Under the pieces are notes generated by a model. The model searched no databases. It had not been told where the DNA came from and was given only the letters and a program-made list of their open reading frames with translations. DNA of 64,000 nucleotides from Cladopsammia gracilis (Eukaryota > Cnidaria > Anthozoa > Scleractinia > Dendrophylliidae): positions 281,001 to 345,000 of the forward strand of contig JAJGOT010000039.1 of the NCBI GenBank assembly GCA_022457155.1, written 5' to 3'. Positions 13,603 through 24,303 of this stretch are shown piece by piece; position 1 is the first letter of the stretch; each line of letters starts with the position of its first letter. A program made the position numbers and the translations under genes.

Positions 13603-14104
13603 TAATAATATTAATAATAATAATAACAATAATAATAAGAAGAAGAATAATTAAAGGTTCTTAAAAACGCATCTAACATCAGTCTCGATGCTTTTTACAA
13701 ATATAGAGTGTTTTCACTCACATGGTCTGCAACGATGCTAATTTATTTGAGCAAAACAAAGTGTTTGCATTAGAAAAAAGTTCAATCCCCACAGGATTAG
13801 CTGGGACACCAATATGGCCGCCGTTTTATTGTTTGGGGACACCAACAAGGCCGCCGTGACGTCATGTGAAAACACTCCATTGAATATAAAGAGAATGTAA
13901 CAACTACAGCTACAAAACTAAGAAAGACTAAAACTAAGATAAAATGCCAAAACTAAAAACAATATTAAAACTTCAAATCTATTAAAACAAGTATGTTTTC
14001 AACATAGTCTCAAAAGTGGATATGGTATCCGCCTGCTTAATTTCGGCCGGAAGACTGTTCCAAAGGCGTGGTGCGGCCGCAGAGAACCATGTTACAGAAG
14101 CATT
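13541..14104 (-). mobile_element. 5'-truncated non-LTR retrotransposon tail
   Basis: Read on the minus strand, 14096-13982 encodes the reverse-transcriptase C-terminus FSAAAPRLWNSLPAEIKQAD, followed by STFETMLKTYLF and a stop. Non-coding sequence and an (ATT)n-type 3' tail at about 13545-13650 follow. ATGTTA flanks both sides (13541-13546 and 14099-14104), consistent with a target duplication. A second, longer member is at 61641-62365. This copy keeps only the last few dozen codons and is dead. A MITE is inserted in it at 13709-13875. Confidence 0.75.
13709..13875. repeat. MITE nested in the LINE tail
   Basis: The ends GAGTGTTTTCAC and GTGAAAACACTC are inverted, and the right side carries TGACGTCATGTG. 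The related LINE copy at 61710-61740 lacks it and reads straight through ACAAATATTGAATATA, so the insertion is directly visible. Confidence 0.75.
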
Positions 14105-14191
14105 CTGTGTTTGCAAAGGTACTTAGTGAATCATGCAGTTTAGTATTGCTTTAAACAGAACAAAAAAGCCTACAGTGGAAACTATTCAAGG

Positions 14192-15241
14192 CTAAACTTG
14201 ATTCGATGACGACGATCCAGTTCGTGCCTGTTGAAAAGTAAAATTGTCCATAGTCTTCATCTCGTTAGCTTCAGTTCCCACTTGGTTTGTGTGACAGGAG
14301 AGCACAATTTTCAACGACCTCCTGTATTTTGTCAGTCTCCACGCGTAAATAAACGCATCTGAAGCCACTTTAAGAAACATCATCTCATCCCCAATTGTAA
14401 TTCCTGCAAATAAATCAAGCCTCTCTTGTGGTGTTTCTAGTTTCGTGTAATAACGGATGTGAAGCAGCACCACATGAGGAAGAGAACAGACGATGAGGAT
14501 CCCCGATAAAATCAAAGTTACAATCGTGAACTGCCTCTCGCTTATTCTGTTGCTTCGAGTCTTGCTCGCGTGTCCCCGCGCGTCTCGAGTTTCAGAGTTT
14601 TGCGCCGCAAGTCGTCGAGATGTTTTGGCAAATTTACGAAACGATCTCAAAAGCATGAACGAAGCTGAGATCAGCAAAATTGTAACGAGTGTTGAGTGAA
14701 GGTGTAGATCCACTTGATACAAAGTCGGTATTGAAACACCCACGAACTGCAACATAATGTAGCCGGTGAAGTACACGCACGAGGAGATAATACAGGCGAG
14801 AACCTTGCGCGTGGTCACGATAGCACGATAGCGGTGGGGGTAGGTTATAGCGATAAACTGTACGCAAATTAAACCGAGAACGAGCAGAAAAGACGAGTTG
14901 AGGCCCACGTAAGAGAACAACGCACCAAAGAGGGATAAACTTTTATATGGTTCGCTTACTAACTTGGGTGACCATGTTATGTATCTAACCATTCGATCCA
15001 TTATAAAAAAAGGTTCAATCAACAAACCAGTGATTAAATCCACCAGGGCTAGAGCGACAATGAAATACGTAGGAGGAGTGCGGAAGCATTTGAGAGGATC
15101 TTTGAAGATGGTGAGAAGCAATAACACATTGCTAATGATTGTTACTGGCGAGAGAATCATCAAGCAGATTGCAGTGGCTAGCTGTGTTGTGAGGTAGAAA
15201 GTGGGATCTGCTGGCGCCGATACATTTGTGGTGTTCTCCAT
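14192..15241 (-). CDS. Class-A-like GPCR, copy 1, intronless
   Basis: A predicted seven-helix receptor of 349 aa, starting at ATG 15239-15241. The upstream in-frame TTG is not needed. TM1 has SNVLLLLTIF, TM2 has FIVALALVDLITGLL with the conserved Asp, and TM6 has CSLPH. TM7 ends DAFIYAWRLTKYRRSLK, close to the DPFIYAWR style of melanocortin/adenosine-type receptors. The N-terminus has glycosylation sequons (NTT, NVS). Odd points: the TM3 DRY motif reads VQF, the NPxxY proline is Ala, and I see no TM3 cysteine for the usual extracellular disulphide. The closest relative is the paralogue at 16712-17734, head-to-tail on the same strand. The ligand is unknown. It could be a divergent or biased receptor. 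Loss of function is less likely, because both frames are open. Confidence 0.88.
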   Translation of the reverse strand: MENTTNVSAPADPTFYLTTQLATAICLMILSPVTIISNVLLLLTIFKDPLKCFRTPPTYFIVALALVDLITGLLIEPFFIMDRMVRYITWSPKLVSEPYKSLSLFGALFSYVGLNSSFLLVLGLICVQFIAITYPHRYRAIVTTRKVLACIISSCVYFTGYIMLQFVGVSIPTLYQVDLHLHSTLVTILLISASFMLLRSFRKFAKTSRRLAAQNSETRDARGHASKTRSNRISERQFTIVTLILSGILIVCSLPHVVLLHIRYYTKLETPQERLDLFAGITIGDEMMFLKVASDAFIYAWRLTKYRRSLKIVLSCHTNQVGTEANEMKTMDNFTFQQARTGSSSSNQV

Positions 15242-16423
15242 GGCTTCCTGCGATAGCAAATATACAGATAACCTGTCCTTATCAGCAGTGCAGTTTCAGT
15301 TTTCAACAATTCCAACTGGAATCAAATGTTCGGTCACAGAAGCCTTTTTATCCTTAACGAAATTTCGATTTTTAATTCCCCTCAATGTGCAACTTTAACG
15401 GATCTCAGTCCGTCGGTTTAGTATATCTTTGTTTGTGTTCCTTGTAAATAGAATCGGTGGCAAAAACAATCCAAATATCTTTTCATTTGCGTAAACCCAA
15501 ATATCAGTTTTGTATGACTTAATTGCGGAGAAAGGATATTTATATCGATCCACCTGCAAGTCATGGAAATCCGCGATTGTCTTCTTGAAATAATGTTGAA
15601 TTTGAGTTTCTATTGCGTCTTCTATTGTCAGATCCACTGAAAACGTGTTTTTTTTTTTTTTTTGCTTTCACCAATTTGTTGAATATTCTTTGAAAAGGCA
15701 GTTTTGCTTGTATTTCAATGTTAGCAAAACATGACGTGATTCCTATTGGATCGCTCTTTACGACTGTAATGCACACTAGTGCCTAAGGCATACAGTTATA
15801 AGTCCAGGCTCAGTTTTCTTGGTTGGTCTTCACAGTCTTTGGCATCTCTTGTTGATCTAAAGTTCATATCCGGGCAATCGCAAAATTTGCAGTACAAAGA
15901 TTGCCTCATAAGATATTTGTCTCGCAATTACAGTAAAAAGAGACGATTCTTGCTTTAAGAATTGCAACCAAGACTCCTACCCTTGAGGAACCGATTATTC
16001 GCGGAAATCTCCCAAAACGCTTCAATCTTTACAGAAAACTGGCTTGGCGTCGAACAAGACTTTTTGGTGATAGCCTTTCTGAACTTCAAAGGCAATTAAG
16101 ACCAGTTCCGTTTCAAAATAGCTTTGTCTCGATTTAAAGTTTACTCATGATCGGAAAAATATGACAAAAAATGACAAAGTAGTCACGATTTGTTCAAAGC
16201 TGTCAGTTGTTGAGGCAGATGTTGAAGCGCTCAATTGACAAATTATTAAAAACTGTCTAAAAATTCAAAGGAAATTGTGTTTTGCTGGTTTCGATAATTA
16301 CGAACGGGCCTCTTTCGCTTAGTGCGTGTTTATTCAACAACGGCTTCGTTTAACGTCTCCATAACACCTGACAAACTGACTGTAGTCAGGCGTTTTGTGG
16401 CTTTCACAGCAAGATGTTTTAAC
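15242..16423. other. 5' flank of GPCR copy 1, inside the tandem duplication
   Basis: Parts of 15780-16380 match 18060-19060 beyond the second receptor, for example GAGGCAGATGTTGAAGCG. The duplicated unit therefore includes upstream DNA and possibly promoters. I saw no extra exon. Confidence 0.55.
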
Positions 16424-16625
16424 GGCCCTTTCATTCCCAGAGTCAATTATAGAGACATGTAGTGTAGTTCCAACTTTTGAGTCTGTGGACAAAATTTTAT
16501 GGTGTGACCATTCAAATGAAACCTCTTCAGCAGTACTTTTGTATTGTACCATTTGTTTTACAATATTTTACAAAATAAAATTTGGGATTTTTTTTTTTAA
16601 TTTTTGGTACTCTTGAGAGTTGAAG
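16424..16625. repeat. TTAACCCTTT-family MITE, copy A
   Basis: The roughly 200-bp unit has the family core GAGTCAATTATAGAGACATG and TGTGACCATTCAAATGAAAC. Related copies lie at 24017-24222, 25238-25567, 40322-40520 and 54988-55206. The ends of this copy are worn. Confidence 0.7.
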
Positions 16626-16711
16626 CGCTACCAAGTCGAATGAGTTTTCGAACCAACAAAATCCTGAAACTTGAAACAATATGCCGAAAATAATCAAGAC
16701 TAAGCTTATTT

Positions 16712-17734
16712 CTACGACGATGATTCAGTTTGTGGCTGTTGAAAAGTAAAATTTTCCATCGTCCCCATCTCAGTAGCTTCAGTTCTCACTTGGTTCGTGT
16801 GACACGAGAGCACAATTTTCAACGACCTCCTGTATTTTGTCAGTCTCCACGCGTAAATAAACGCATCTAAAGCCACCTTAAGGAACATCATCTCATCCGC
16901 AATTGTAATTCCTGCAAATAAATCAAGCATCTCTTGTGGTGCTTCTTGTTTTGTGTAAAAACTGACATGAACTAGCACGATGTGAGGAAGAGAACATACA
17001 ATGAAGATCCCTGATAAAAGCAACGTTACAATCGTGAACTGCCTCTCGCTTATTTTGTTGCTTGCGTGTCCCCGCGCGTCTCGGGTTTTAGAGTTTTGCC
17101 CGGCAAGTCGTCGAGAAGTTTTCGCAAATTTACGAAACGATCTCAAAAGCATGATGGAAGACACCATAAGCAAAACTGTTATGGGTGTCGTGTGAAGGTG
17201 GAGATCTACTTGGAACAAGGTTTGTGTTGGAACGCCAACGAACTGAAGCAAAATAAAACCGGTGAAGTACACGCACGACGAGACAATACACGCGAGAACT
17301 CTGGGTGTGGTCACAATTGAACGATAGCGGTGTGGGTAGGTTATTGCTATGAATTGCGACCAAATTAGACCAAGAACGAGCAGGAATGACGAGTTGAGAC
17401 CAACGTAAGAGAACATAGCGCCAAATTTGCCTGCGCTGTAGTACGGTTCGCTAATATTAGGTGACCATGTGAGATATCTAACCATGCGAAACATAATGAA
17501 GAACGGTTCAATAAACACGCCAGTGATAAGGTCCACCAGCGCTATAGCGACAATGAAATACGTAGGAGGGGTACGGAAGCATTTGAGAGGATCTTTAAAA
17601 ATGGTGAGAAGCAATAACACATTACTAATGATTGTTACTGGAGACAAAATAATCAAGCAGATAGCAGTGGCTAGCTGTGTGTTGAGGTAAAGAGAGAAAT
17701 CCGCTGACGATGACGGATATGTGCTGTTGTTCAT
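16712..17734 (-). CDS. Class-A-like GPCR, copy 2, intronless
   Basis: Predicted 340-aa seven-helix receptor, ATG at 17732-17734. It is a clear paralogue of 14192-15241, with the same TM1 (SNVLLLLTIFKDPLKCFRTP), TM2 and TM7 (DAFIYAWRLTKYRRSLK) segments. The TM3 DRY position reads SQF, followed by the conserved IAITYPHRYR loop. CSLPH is kept in TM6. ICL3 is shorter than in copy 1. The open frame and mostly conservative differences suggest that both copies are maintained. The shared gaps (no DRY Arg, no NPxxY Pro) therefore look like features of the family, not decay. The N-terminus has NST as a possible sequon. The ligand and coupling are unknown. Confidence 0.88.
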   Translation of the reverse strand: MNNSTYPSSSADFSLYLNTQLATAICLIILSPVTIISNVLLLLTIFKDPLKCFRTPPTYFIVAIALVDLITGVFIEPFFIMFRMVRYLTWSPNISEPYYSAGKFGAMFSYVGLNSSFLLVLGLIWSQFIAITYPHRYRSIVTTPRVLACIVSSCVYFTGFILLQFVGVPTQTLFQVDLHLHTTPITVLLMVSSIMLLRSFRKFAKTSRRLAGQNSKTRDARGHASNKISERQFTIVTLLLSGIFIVCSLPHIVLVHVSFYTKQEAPQEMLDLFAGITIADEMMFLKVALDAFIYAWRLTKYRRSLKIVLSCHTNQVRTEATEMGTMENFTFQQPQTESSS

Positions 17735-19400
17735 GGCTTGCCGTGAGATCTTCAAGAATATGATAGCAAAGGTCCAGGTTGTCTATCCGTATTGGCACTG
17801 CAGATCTAGTTTCCTAACCTCATTAATTCCAACGAATCGAATTTTCGGTCACGGCGGTGTTTCCTCACTTTTCAATAAAATTTCGAGTTTCTTTCAGCCA
17901 CCTCCCGCACTAATGGCGTCCTGGCACCAAGTTGAATAGAATAAGATGATGATATTTCAGCTGCCCTTGAAGTGCAACAGACGAAGCTCAGTCTTTTTGT
18001 CAAATACGTTTATTTCTTTGTTGTTCCTTGTAACCTGAATCGGTGGCAGCAAAAGCAAACCAATTATCAGTTTTATATGCGAAAAGAGAGACACATTAAG
18101 TCTATTGACATTGATCACCTGCAAATCATGGAAATCCGTCCGAATATTCTCGAAATTATGTTGAATTTAGTCAGCAAAACTTGTGTCAGTTTTGTATTGC
18201 GTCTCGAAGCACTGCCATTTCCACTGAGAACCCCGGTAGCGTTCACATAGTGAGAACTGTTGTTTTCATTCCAATCTTACTCTCAGCAAAATGTTCAGTT
18301 GCCGTACGACTGTGATACAGACTCTGTCCTAGGAATGTACATGTTTGCCGATTCGGTTTCAAAATGGCTTTTTCCTGGCTGGTCCTGGCTGATCCTTCAC
18401 GGCTTATGGCATCGATTACTGATGAAAATTTCACTTGCGATCCTTTCTTTATCGGCAATTGAAAATAGACAATTCTCCGAAATACAAGTTTAGCTGTAAA
18501 CAGATTTAGCCCTCAATGCAGCTACTTGTCAATTAAGGCGCAATTAAAAAGGACGAATTTTTCTTTGAGAGTGCAGTGTAAAGTGTTTTCTTTAACCTTG
18601 AAGACCCGATTCGTTCCCGGACATTTCGAAAAACTTGGTTTCGAACAAGTCTACTTAATTACAGCTTTGTCAACTTCAAAGGCAAATAAAGAAAAGACGA
18701 GTTCTTTTTCAATAACTTTTTCCCGATTTAAAGTTTACTCAGAATCGGTAATATATGACAAAAACGATAAAGAAGTCGCGTTTTGTTCAAAGCTGTCAGT
18801 TATTGAGGCAGATGTTGAAGCGTTCAATTTACAAATTATTAAAACTGTCCAAAAATTTCAAAGAAAACTGACAAGTAAAATGTGCTTTGTTGGCTTCGCT
18901 AATTACGAACTGGACTCTTTCTTGATACTGCGTCTTTTGATCCGTTTTGGACAGTTCTAAGTTCAATAACAAAAAAACGTCCTTCCGTAGTGTACTTAGT
19001 GTTATTCAACAACGATTTCGTTCAACGTCTCAATAACACCAGACAAACTTAAACTGAAGCAAGGAGTGTTGATTTTTATTGTAATGCAAATGAAAAAGGT
19101 TAACCACGAAAAGGGCTATTACTCTACCACTACCACGGTCGACTTTACTTGACAAAAAAAAAGGTATTTTTGTCGATTAAAGGTAACATTAGAAACACGA
19201 AATAAAATTTATAGCCCACACTCTTTACGTCGTTTCGAATTCACGGCCTTTCGTAAGTAATACACCAGACTGATTAAATATAAATTTACGGGCGTCCGAG
19301 GCCAAAGCCAAATTATATAACCGGCTAAGCCACTTAACAAACTACATTGCGATTCATAGCGAGTTGGTGTAAGTGCTACATACACCTTCTTTTCGACTCA
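17735..19400. other. 5' flank of GPCR copy 2; duplicated non-coding DNA
   Basis: 18060-19060 resembles 15780-16380. The 144-codon frame at 18526-18960 lies in this duplicated flank, is broken in the first copy and has no domain, so I do not call it a gene. Confidence 0.5.
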
Positions 19401-19402
19401 AG

Positions 19403-19740
19403 CCACCCTTCCCTAGGTGAAATCGCGGTAGTCTAGGTACCCAACCCACCCTTCCCTAGGTGAAATCGCGGTAGTCTAGGTACCCAACCCACCCTTCCCT
19501 AGGTGAAATCGCGGTAGTCTGGGTACCCAACCCACCCTTCCCTAGGTGAAATCGCGGTAGTCTAGGTACCCAACCCACCCTTCCCTAGGTGAAATCGCGG
19601 TAGTCTAGGTACCCAACCCACCCTTCCCTAGGTGAAATCGCGGTAGTCTAGGTACCCAACCCACCCTTCCCTGCATGAAATCGCAGTTGCCTATATAGGT
19701 ACCCAACCCACCCTTCCCCGGATGAAATCGCAGTAGTCTG
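19403..19740. repeat. 43-bp minisatellite, about 8 units
   Basis: The unit contains CCACCCTTCCCTAGG, TGAAATCGCGGTAGTC and TAGGTACCCAAC. The first six units are nearly identical and the last two diverge (TGCATGAAATCGCAG). It abuts the left end of the Harbinger element. Confidence 0.92.
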
Positions 19741-20015
19741 GGCAATATAAGCCCCATTTACACGACATTCATTTTGGGTCCTGCACTCCTAAATTTTGGC
19801 ACGCGGGCCGATAATTTAGGGCACGGCCCGTTTCATTTACATGTCAAAATATGTTCGATTTTTTTCAATGTTCATTTCTGAACGGCACCCCGAAAATAAG
19901 AACGGCACTCTTAAATTTGCGAGCCTCCGGTCTCATTAACAGCGGCTCACATAGTTCTTCGCTCGTCCCCGGGGCCGGCCATTCAGGTTCGCGAAGCGTG
20001 TTGTTGAAAGTCAAA

Positions 20016-20363
20016 ATGGCGGATACTCGAGTGCGAAAAGCAATTTTATCGCTTTATTCCTTTAAAAAGCGAAAACGACCAAGAGAACTGAGGGACGAAG
20101 CAAGGTCATCGCTTGTACCACTGTTCAATGCATTGAAGCGGCGACAGTACGGCCAGCCTGATGCAAGCTATTTTGAGCTGTTTAAACCCTGGTTCGACAT
20201 GGTCGAATCACGTTTTCCGGATGAACTGTGGTACTCAAACTTCAGAGTAACCCGTGGGACATTTGAATATATTCTCCATGAGATTTGTGATGACATATCT
20301 CGTCAGGACACACCAATGCGAAAGGCTGTTACTCCAAATCGTCGATTGGCAATACTCCTACCT
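20016..20363 (+). pseudogene. Harbinger transposase N-terminal remnant (HARBI1-like)
   Basis: From ATG 20016, about 115 codons are open. The segment FRVTRGTFEYILHEICDDIS and then RKAVTPNRRLAIL is typical of the region just before the DDE nuclease in HARBI1-like transposases. Coding similarity stops shortly before a MITE at 20382, and I cannot find the catalytic DDE part downstream. It is therefore a truncated, inactive transposase gene. Confidence 0.75.
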
Positions 20364-20381
20364 AGCCCCAATAGTGTTAGG

Positions 20382-20751
20382 ATATGAGGGTCGTGAAGGG
20401 GTAAAATGAGAACTGGGATTAGCCTTATTTTGGACTGGGAAAATGGGATTTAGCCACTGGGAATGGGATGAACAATTATAAAATGGGAATGGGATTTCTT
20501 TTCTTCAGCGGTCTTTGCTCCAATATTTTGAAATTGAAAAATAAAATTTCGTAGCAAAAGACCTTGCACTCCTCAGTAGAGACAGTAGAGACCGTGAAAT
20601 CAGTATTTTTCGCCTTCGCGCCGCGGTCTAGCTACCAGGCTTACACGGTTGCATAGTTAGAGGGTCGTGAAGGGGTAAAATGGGAACTGGGATTTGGGCC
20701 AAATTTAGGCTGGGAACTGGGATTTGATACCCCCCTTCACGACCCTCATAT
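20382..20751. repeat. MITE with ATATGAGGGTCGTGAAGG termini
   Basis: The left end ATATGAGGGTCGTGAAGGGG is inverted at the right (CCTTCACGACCCTCATAT). A third copy of the terminal motif lies near 20660, so the element may be two elements end to end. It is inserted in the Harbinger transposase gene. Confidence 0.8.
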
Positions 20752-21123
20752 AAGCTTACTGAGTTACAAAAAGTCAGGTGTAAAATGTTTCTTGTTGGAG
20801 AGAAGAGTCAACTGAGTCAGAAGGTACAGCTAGAAGATTAACTTATTACATAGTCATTTTGCTATGACTTATGAATTTGAAGATGACTTGGAGTAGCTAC
20901 AGGCAGATAGACTATAAGTGTTAAAACAAATGATAAAAAAAATAAACATATATATTTGACAAAGAATACTCCTTGACAATATTATTTTATTCCGCTTTTT
21001 CCCCTATTAGCTTATATAATTACAAGGAACAAGTAGAATTGAAACATATATATGCACCTACAATGGACTGACCCGTAAACACATGCAATGGAGAATAGAT
21101 CATAGAGCTATCAAAAGAACTTA

Positions 21124-21742
21124 CCAACGGCAGTGTCACGCTTAAGATGTTCTTGGCTTGTATCCGACATATTTGCCATTGTGTCTACGATGGAGGGAGG
21201 ATTGGCAATGTGCCTCTCCGACATAATATTGTCCATCTTGCTAAAATATCTCAACTGCTTTTTTGACGAGCCATTTCCACTTTTTCTGCTTTTGTCTTTT
21301 TCCGTTTAATACTTCTGTCTTAATTTCATTTTCATTTTATTAATAACTTCTTTAACTGTGAAGCCCTCAAAACCTTCGGTTGAAGCTGTACCTGATGAAA
21401 AGATTTTTAAAACACATTTGACTTAAAGAACAAGACACAAAATTATACGAATATGCCATGCTTCAGTAGAGGACAATGCAATGAAATAATAATGTCAGTG
21501 GAAGGAGAGAACGAGGTAAGATTAAGCACATTTTGTAACATCACTATTCTAATTTGTTGGCAGCTGACAACGAGAAGCTTTTTTATCGAACTGAATTTAA
21601 TATTGTTACTTACCTGTAGTGTGTTGTAAACTTCCCTTCCTTCCTTAGAGGTCTTAAGCGCAAATTGAATCGATTCTTCTGACCATAGATCAATCAAAGT
21701 ATCTGTTGCTTCTTTGCTCCAAGTTTTCCCTCTCGAGGCCAT
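21124..21742 (-). pseudogene. Harbinger Myb/SANT-like DNA-binding gene, broken
   Basis: Exon A (21614-21742) starts with ATG and encodes a trihelix/Myb-like stretch, TWSKEATDTLIDLWSEESIQ, ending at a GTAAGT donor. The next block, about 21391-21124, continues with EGFTVKEVINKMK and then TEKDKSRKSGNG and MDNIMSERHIANPPS. Those are typical of the second Harbinger gene, which helps the transposase bind the ends. An in-frame TAA replaces a probable Lys codon just before TEKDKS, and the intron phase does not fit cleanly. I call it a pseudogene of a transposon accessory protein. Confidence 0.65.
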
Positions 21743-22109
21743 CTTTCTTGCCGCGAACAACAAACGTTTGCGCCTGTGTTATTGAAATTTTGGCGCCAAA
21801 AGTTATTTTCGCCTCGTCGCCGAAGGCTCTGGGAACGAGAATGCATTCGTTTTGGCACGCGGGCCTCTTTTTAGGCGGGCCGAGACTACCTCCTGAGGTG
21901 GTCTCGGCCCGCCTAAATTTTTGGGCACGCGTGCCAAACATTTTGCATTTACACAGCAAAAATCAAGTGGGCCGTGCCCCAAATTATCGGCCCGCGTGCC
22001 AAAATTTAGGAGTGCCGGACCCAAAATGAATGTCGTGTAAATGGGGCTATAATTAAGACCCACGGAGCTATCGAAAGAGAGGCGTTGTGTAATAAAAGGC
22101 GCTGACCAT

Positions 22110-22430
22110 TTGTATCTCGTGAATACGTGAAGCGTTGAACGAGATATAGTACACGGAGACAGATATGCAAATGTTCACTCGTTCCATCATCTGTAAACTT
22201 TTTTAATTCCCCAGTGTATTACGTGTTAAAAGATGATTGCTGTTGTAAACTTTTTAAATTCCCCCGTGTATTACGTGTTAAAAGATGATTGCTGTTGTAA
22301 CCTTTTTAAACTTCCAGTGTAATTACGTCATCCAGTTGACTGACAGTCTCGTTTCACACAATGCATATCTATGTTTTGGTCGTTTTAAATCTGTTTCACT
22401 CTTCAATTCTTTGACCTTACCGTTTCGTCC
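22110..22430 (-). repeat. Dispersed repeat, copy 2 (inverse of 10650-10920)
   Basis: It has the same motifs as copy 1 read on the other strand, with the sub-unit of about 50 bp around GTGTATTACGTGTTAAAAGATGATTG repeated twice here. Each end can be aligned to copy 1, so this is a defined family. Confidence 0.6.
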
Positions 22431-22854
22431 CTGTGAGTTCGAGTGAGGAATTATCACAATAATATTTCCTACCTTATATAATATTATATTTTTAAGAGAG
22501 TTTGTAACAAATTTATTTCGCGATTATTCAATCTACTTTTAGTCTTATATTTGTCCGTCTTTAAACGGGAGGTTGCGTGACAACTGTGAGTTCATGTTTA
22601 AACAAATTTCACGAAACGAGTCGTTCGTGTAGCGTATACGTACACTGAGTACAGACTGCAATTTTTTTTAGTCCACATACAGGTGCGAATAAAATTAATC
22701 CCTTTAATATCTCAATTTTTTTTTCGGGCTGTCTACCACTGTCGGGAGACCATTTAGACAACAAGAATTATAATAATAATAATAATAATAATAAATCGCG
22801 GAAAAAAAAGAAAAAAAGAAATTCTTTAACTTGACTTGAACTTGGCTCGTGATT

Positions 22855-22983
22855 GGAACTTGACTGACGGGCTCGAACTTGACTGACGGGCTCGAACATG
22901 ACTGACGTGCTCGAACTTGACTGACGGGCTCGAACTTGACTGACGGGCTCGAACTTGACTGACGGGCTCGAACTTGACTCGTC
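22855..22983. repeat. 19-bp minisatellite
   Basis: About six copies of GAACTTGACTGACGGGCTC. The unit is not a multiple of three. The open frame through it is not a gene. Confidence 0.9.
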
Positions 22984-22989
22984 ATTAAT

Positions 22990-24016
22990 GTATTATTATA
23001 TTTATGCCCTATACCTTATGGAGTACATGTGTATGCTTGTTGTTGCCTTCACACTGCCGACCTGCACTACCATTTTTTTTTTCTAATCAGTTACATGTAT
23101 ATACTGTTTTGAGAAAATCCAAAACCACATGACCAGCCTTTAGGTTCTTGTTTCCTCGCCACTTGTTTATTGTATTTCCCCGCAATATTCTTTTTGTGAC
23201 AAATACAAAGTCTTAAGTCTGACAAATTCTGTGAGCCTTTTTTCTCACCCAGGCTACACATTGATGTACATATAGTCCCTAGAAACCCACAACTACAACA
23301 ACAGAATTCTGTTAGCCATCCCGGCACTCTTGTCAATTATGCCACGTATTAAATCGCCCAACTACAATCTTCGAAAAAAGACCAGTTGCAGGCCAAAGAT
23401 TAATACTGTGTTTTAAAAACTCTTTTACTAATCTCTTAATATTTAAATATGACTTAGCTTTATTGTAATTACCTCTTAGTTTCTTAGTTTTATCTGTAAT
23501 TTTATGTAATTTTAACTCGCTTTTTTAACACCTTGTAACACCTTGTAACATAAGATACGTATTTTTATCTGCTGAAGCAATAAAGACTATTATACTTCTA
23601 CTATTGTTATTAGAATGCAAAGATAAAACGGTCAAGCCTGTATTAAGTGATCGGTGAAAAAGCCCCAGAAATGTCTACCTGACTTCTATTAAGCTTTCAC
23701 CTCTATTAAGCAGTTACAGTCACCTACAATTAGGTCCCAATGGGTTATTTTTATTGTCTTCGCATGCCTTAAACTTAAGGGAAACCATACAAGTACACAT
23801 GAAATACATTTGAGTATGGCTTAAAAAGAGGTGTAAAACACTTGAAGGTCAAATTTGTCTCGTGATAGATGTATTCAACATGTCAAATTCATCTTTACTT
23901 TATTTCCCTTTACGTCAATAAAACCTGTATTAAATGGTCAATAGTGGTGTATCCAGACTTCACCATCCCCTTACCCCCTCCCCCCCCCCCCCCCCCCCAC
24001 TAGATCCGCTAGTGTG
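22990..24016. other. No gene recognised; worn transposon traces
   Basis: Around 23640-23940 there are phrases such as CCTGTATTAAGTGATCGG that resemble worn DNA-transposon ends, also present near 9470. A poly-C tract lies near 23980. No exon is supported. Confidence 0.35.
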
Positions 24017-24222
24017 TTAACCCTTTCACACCCACAGACAATTATGGAGACATGTAACCAAGTTCTAACTGTTGAGTCTGTTGATGAAATCCTATGATAC
24101 GACCATTCAAATGTAACATCTTCGGCAGTACTTCTGCATGGTCCCATTTGTTTTACAATATTTTACAAAACAAAATAAGGATTTTTCTTGAATTTTGATC
24201 TTTGGTTGAAAGTTAAAGGATA
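24017..24222. repeat. TTAACCCTTT-family MITE, copy B
   Basis: Starts TTAACCCTTTCAC and ends AAAGTTAAAGGA, with the family core ATTATGGAGACATG between. It is about 80 bp beyond the transporter stop codon and may lie in its 3' UTR. Confidence 0.75.
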
Positions 24223-24303
24223 AAGCAGTCAGTTGACCATTCCCCAAGGGTGACCGTGTAATACGGGTTTGACTGCATGTACATGTTACCCAGAACAAAA
24301 TCA

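Larger units (their letters stand above)
19751..22047. mobile_element. Decayed PIF/Harbinger transposon
   Basis: Terminal inverted repeats of about 85 bp begin GCCCCATTTACACGACATTC on the left (19751) and end with its complement at 22047. TATAA flanks both sides (19746-19750, 22048-22052). Inside are a transposase 5' part on plus and a Myb/SANT gene on minus, the usual two-gene Harbinger layout. A MITE at 20382-20751 interrupts it. It is non-autonomous today. Confidence 0.8.

Noticed and set aside
18526..18960. 144-codon frame
   Set aside because: It lies in the duplicated GPCR flank, the equivalent frame near 16000-16300 is broken, and there is no domain or signal.
19403..19740. CRISPR-like array of 43-bp units
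   Set aside because: No variable spacers; a plain minisatellite.
22704..22985. Frame with repeated VRARQSSSSPSVKFEPVSQ
   Set aside because: 19-bp minisatellite product.
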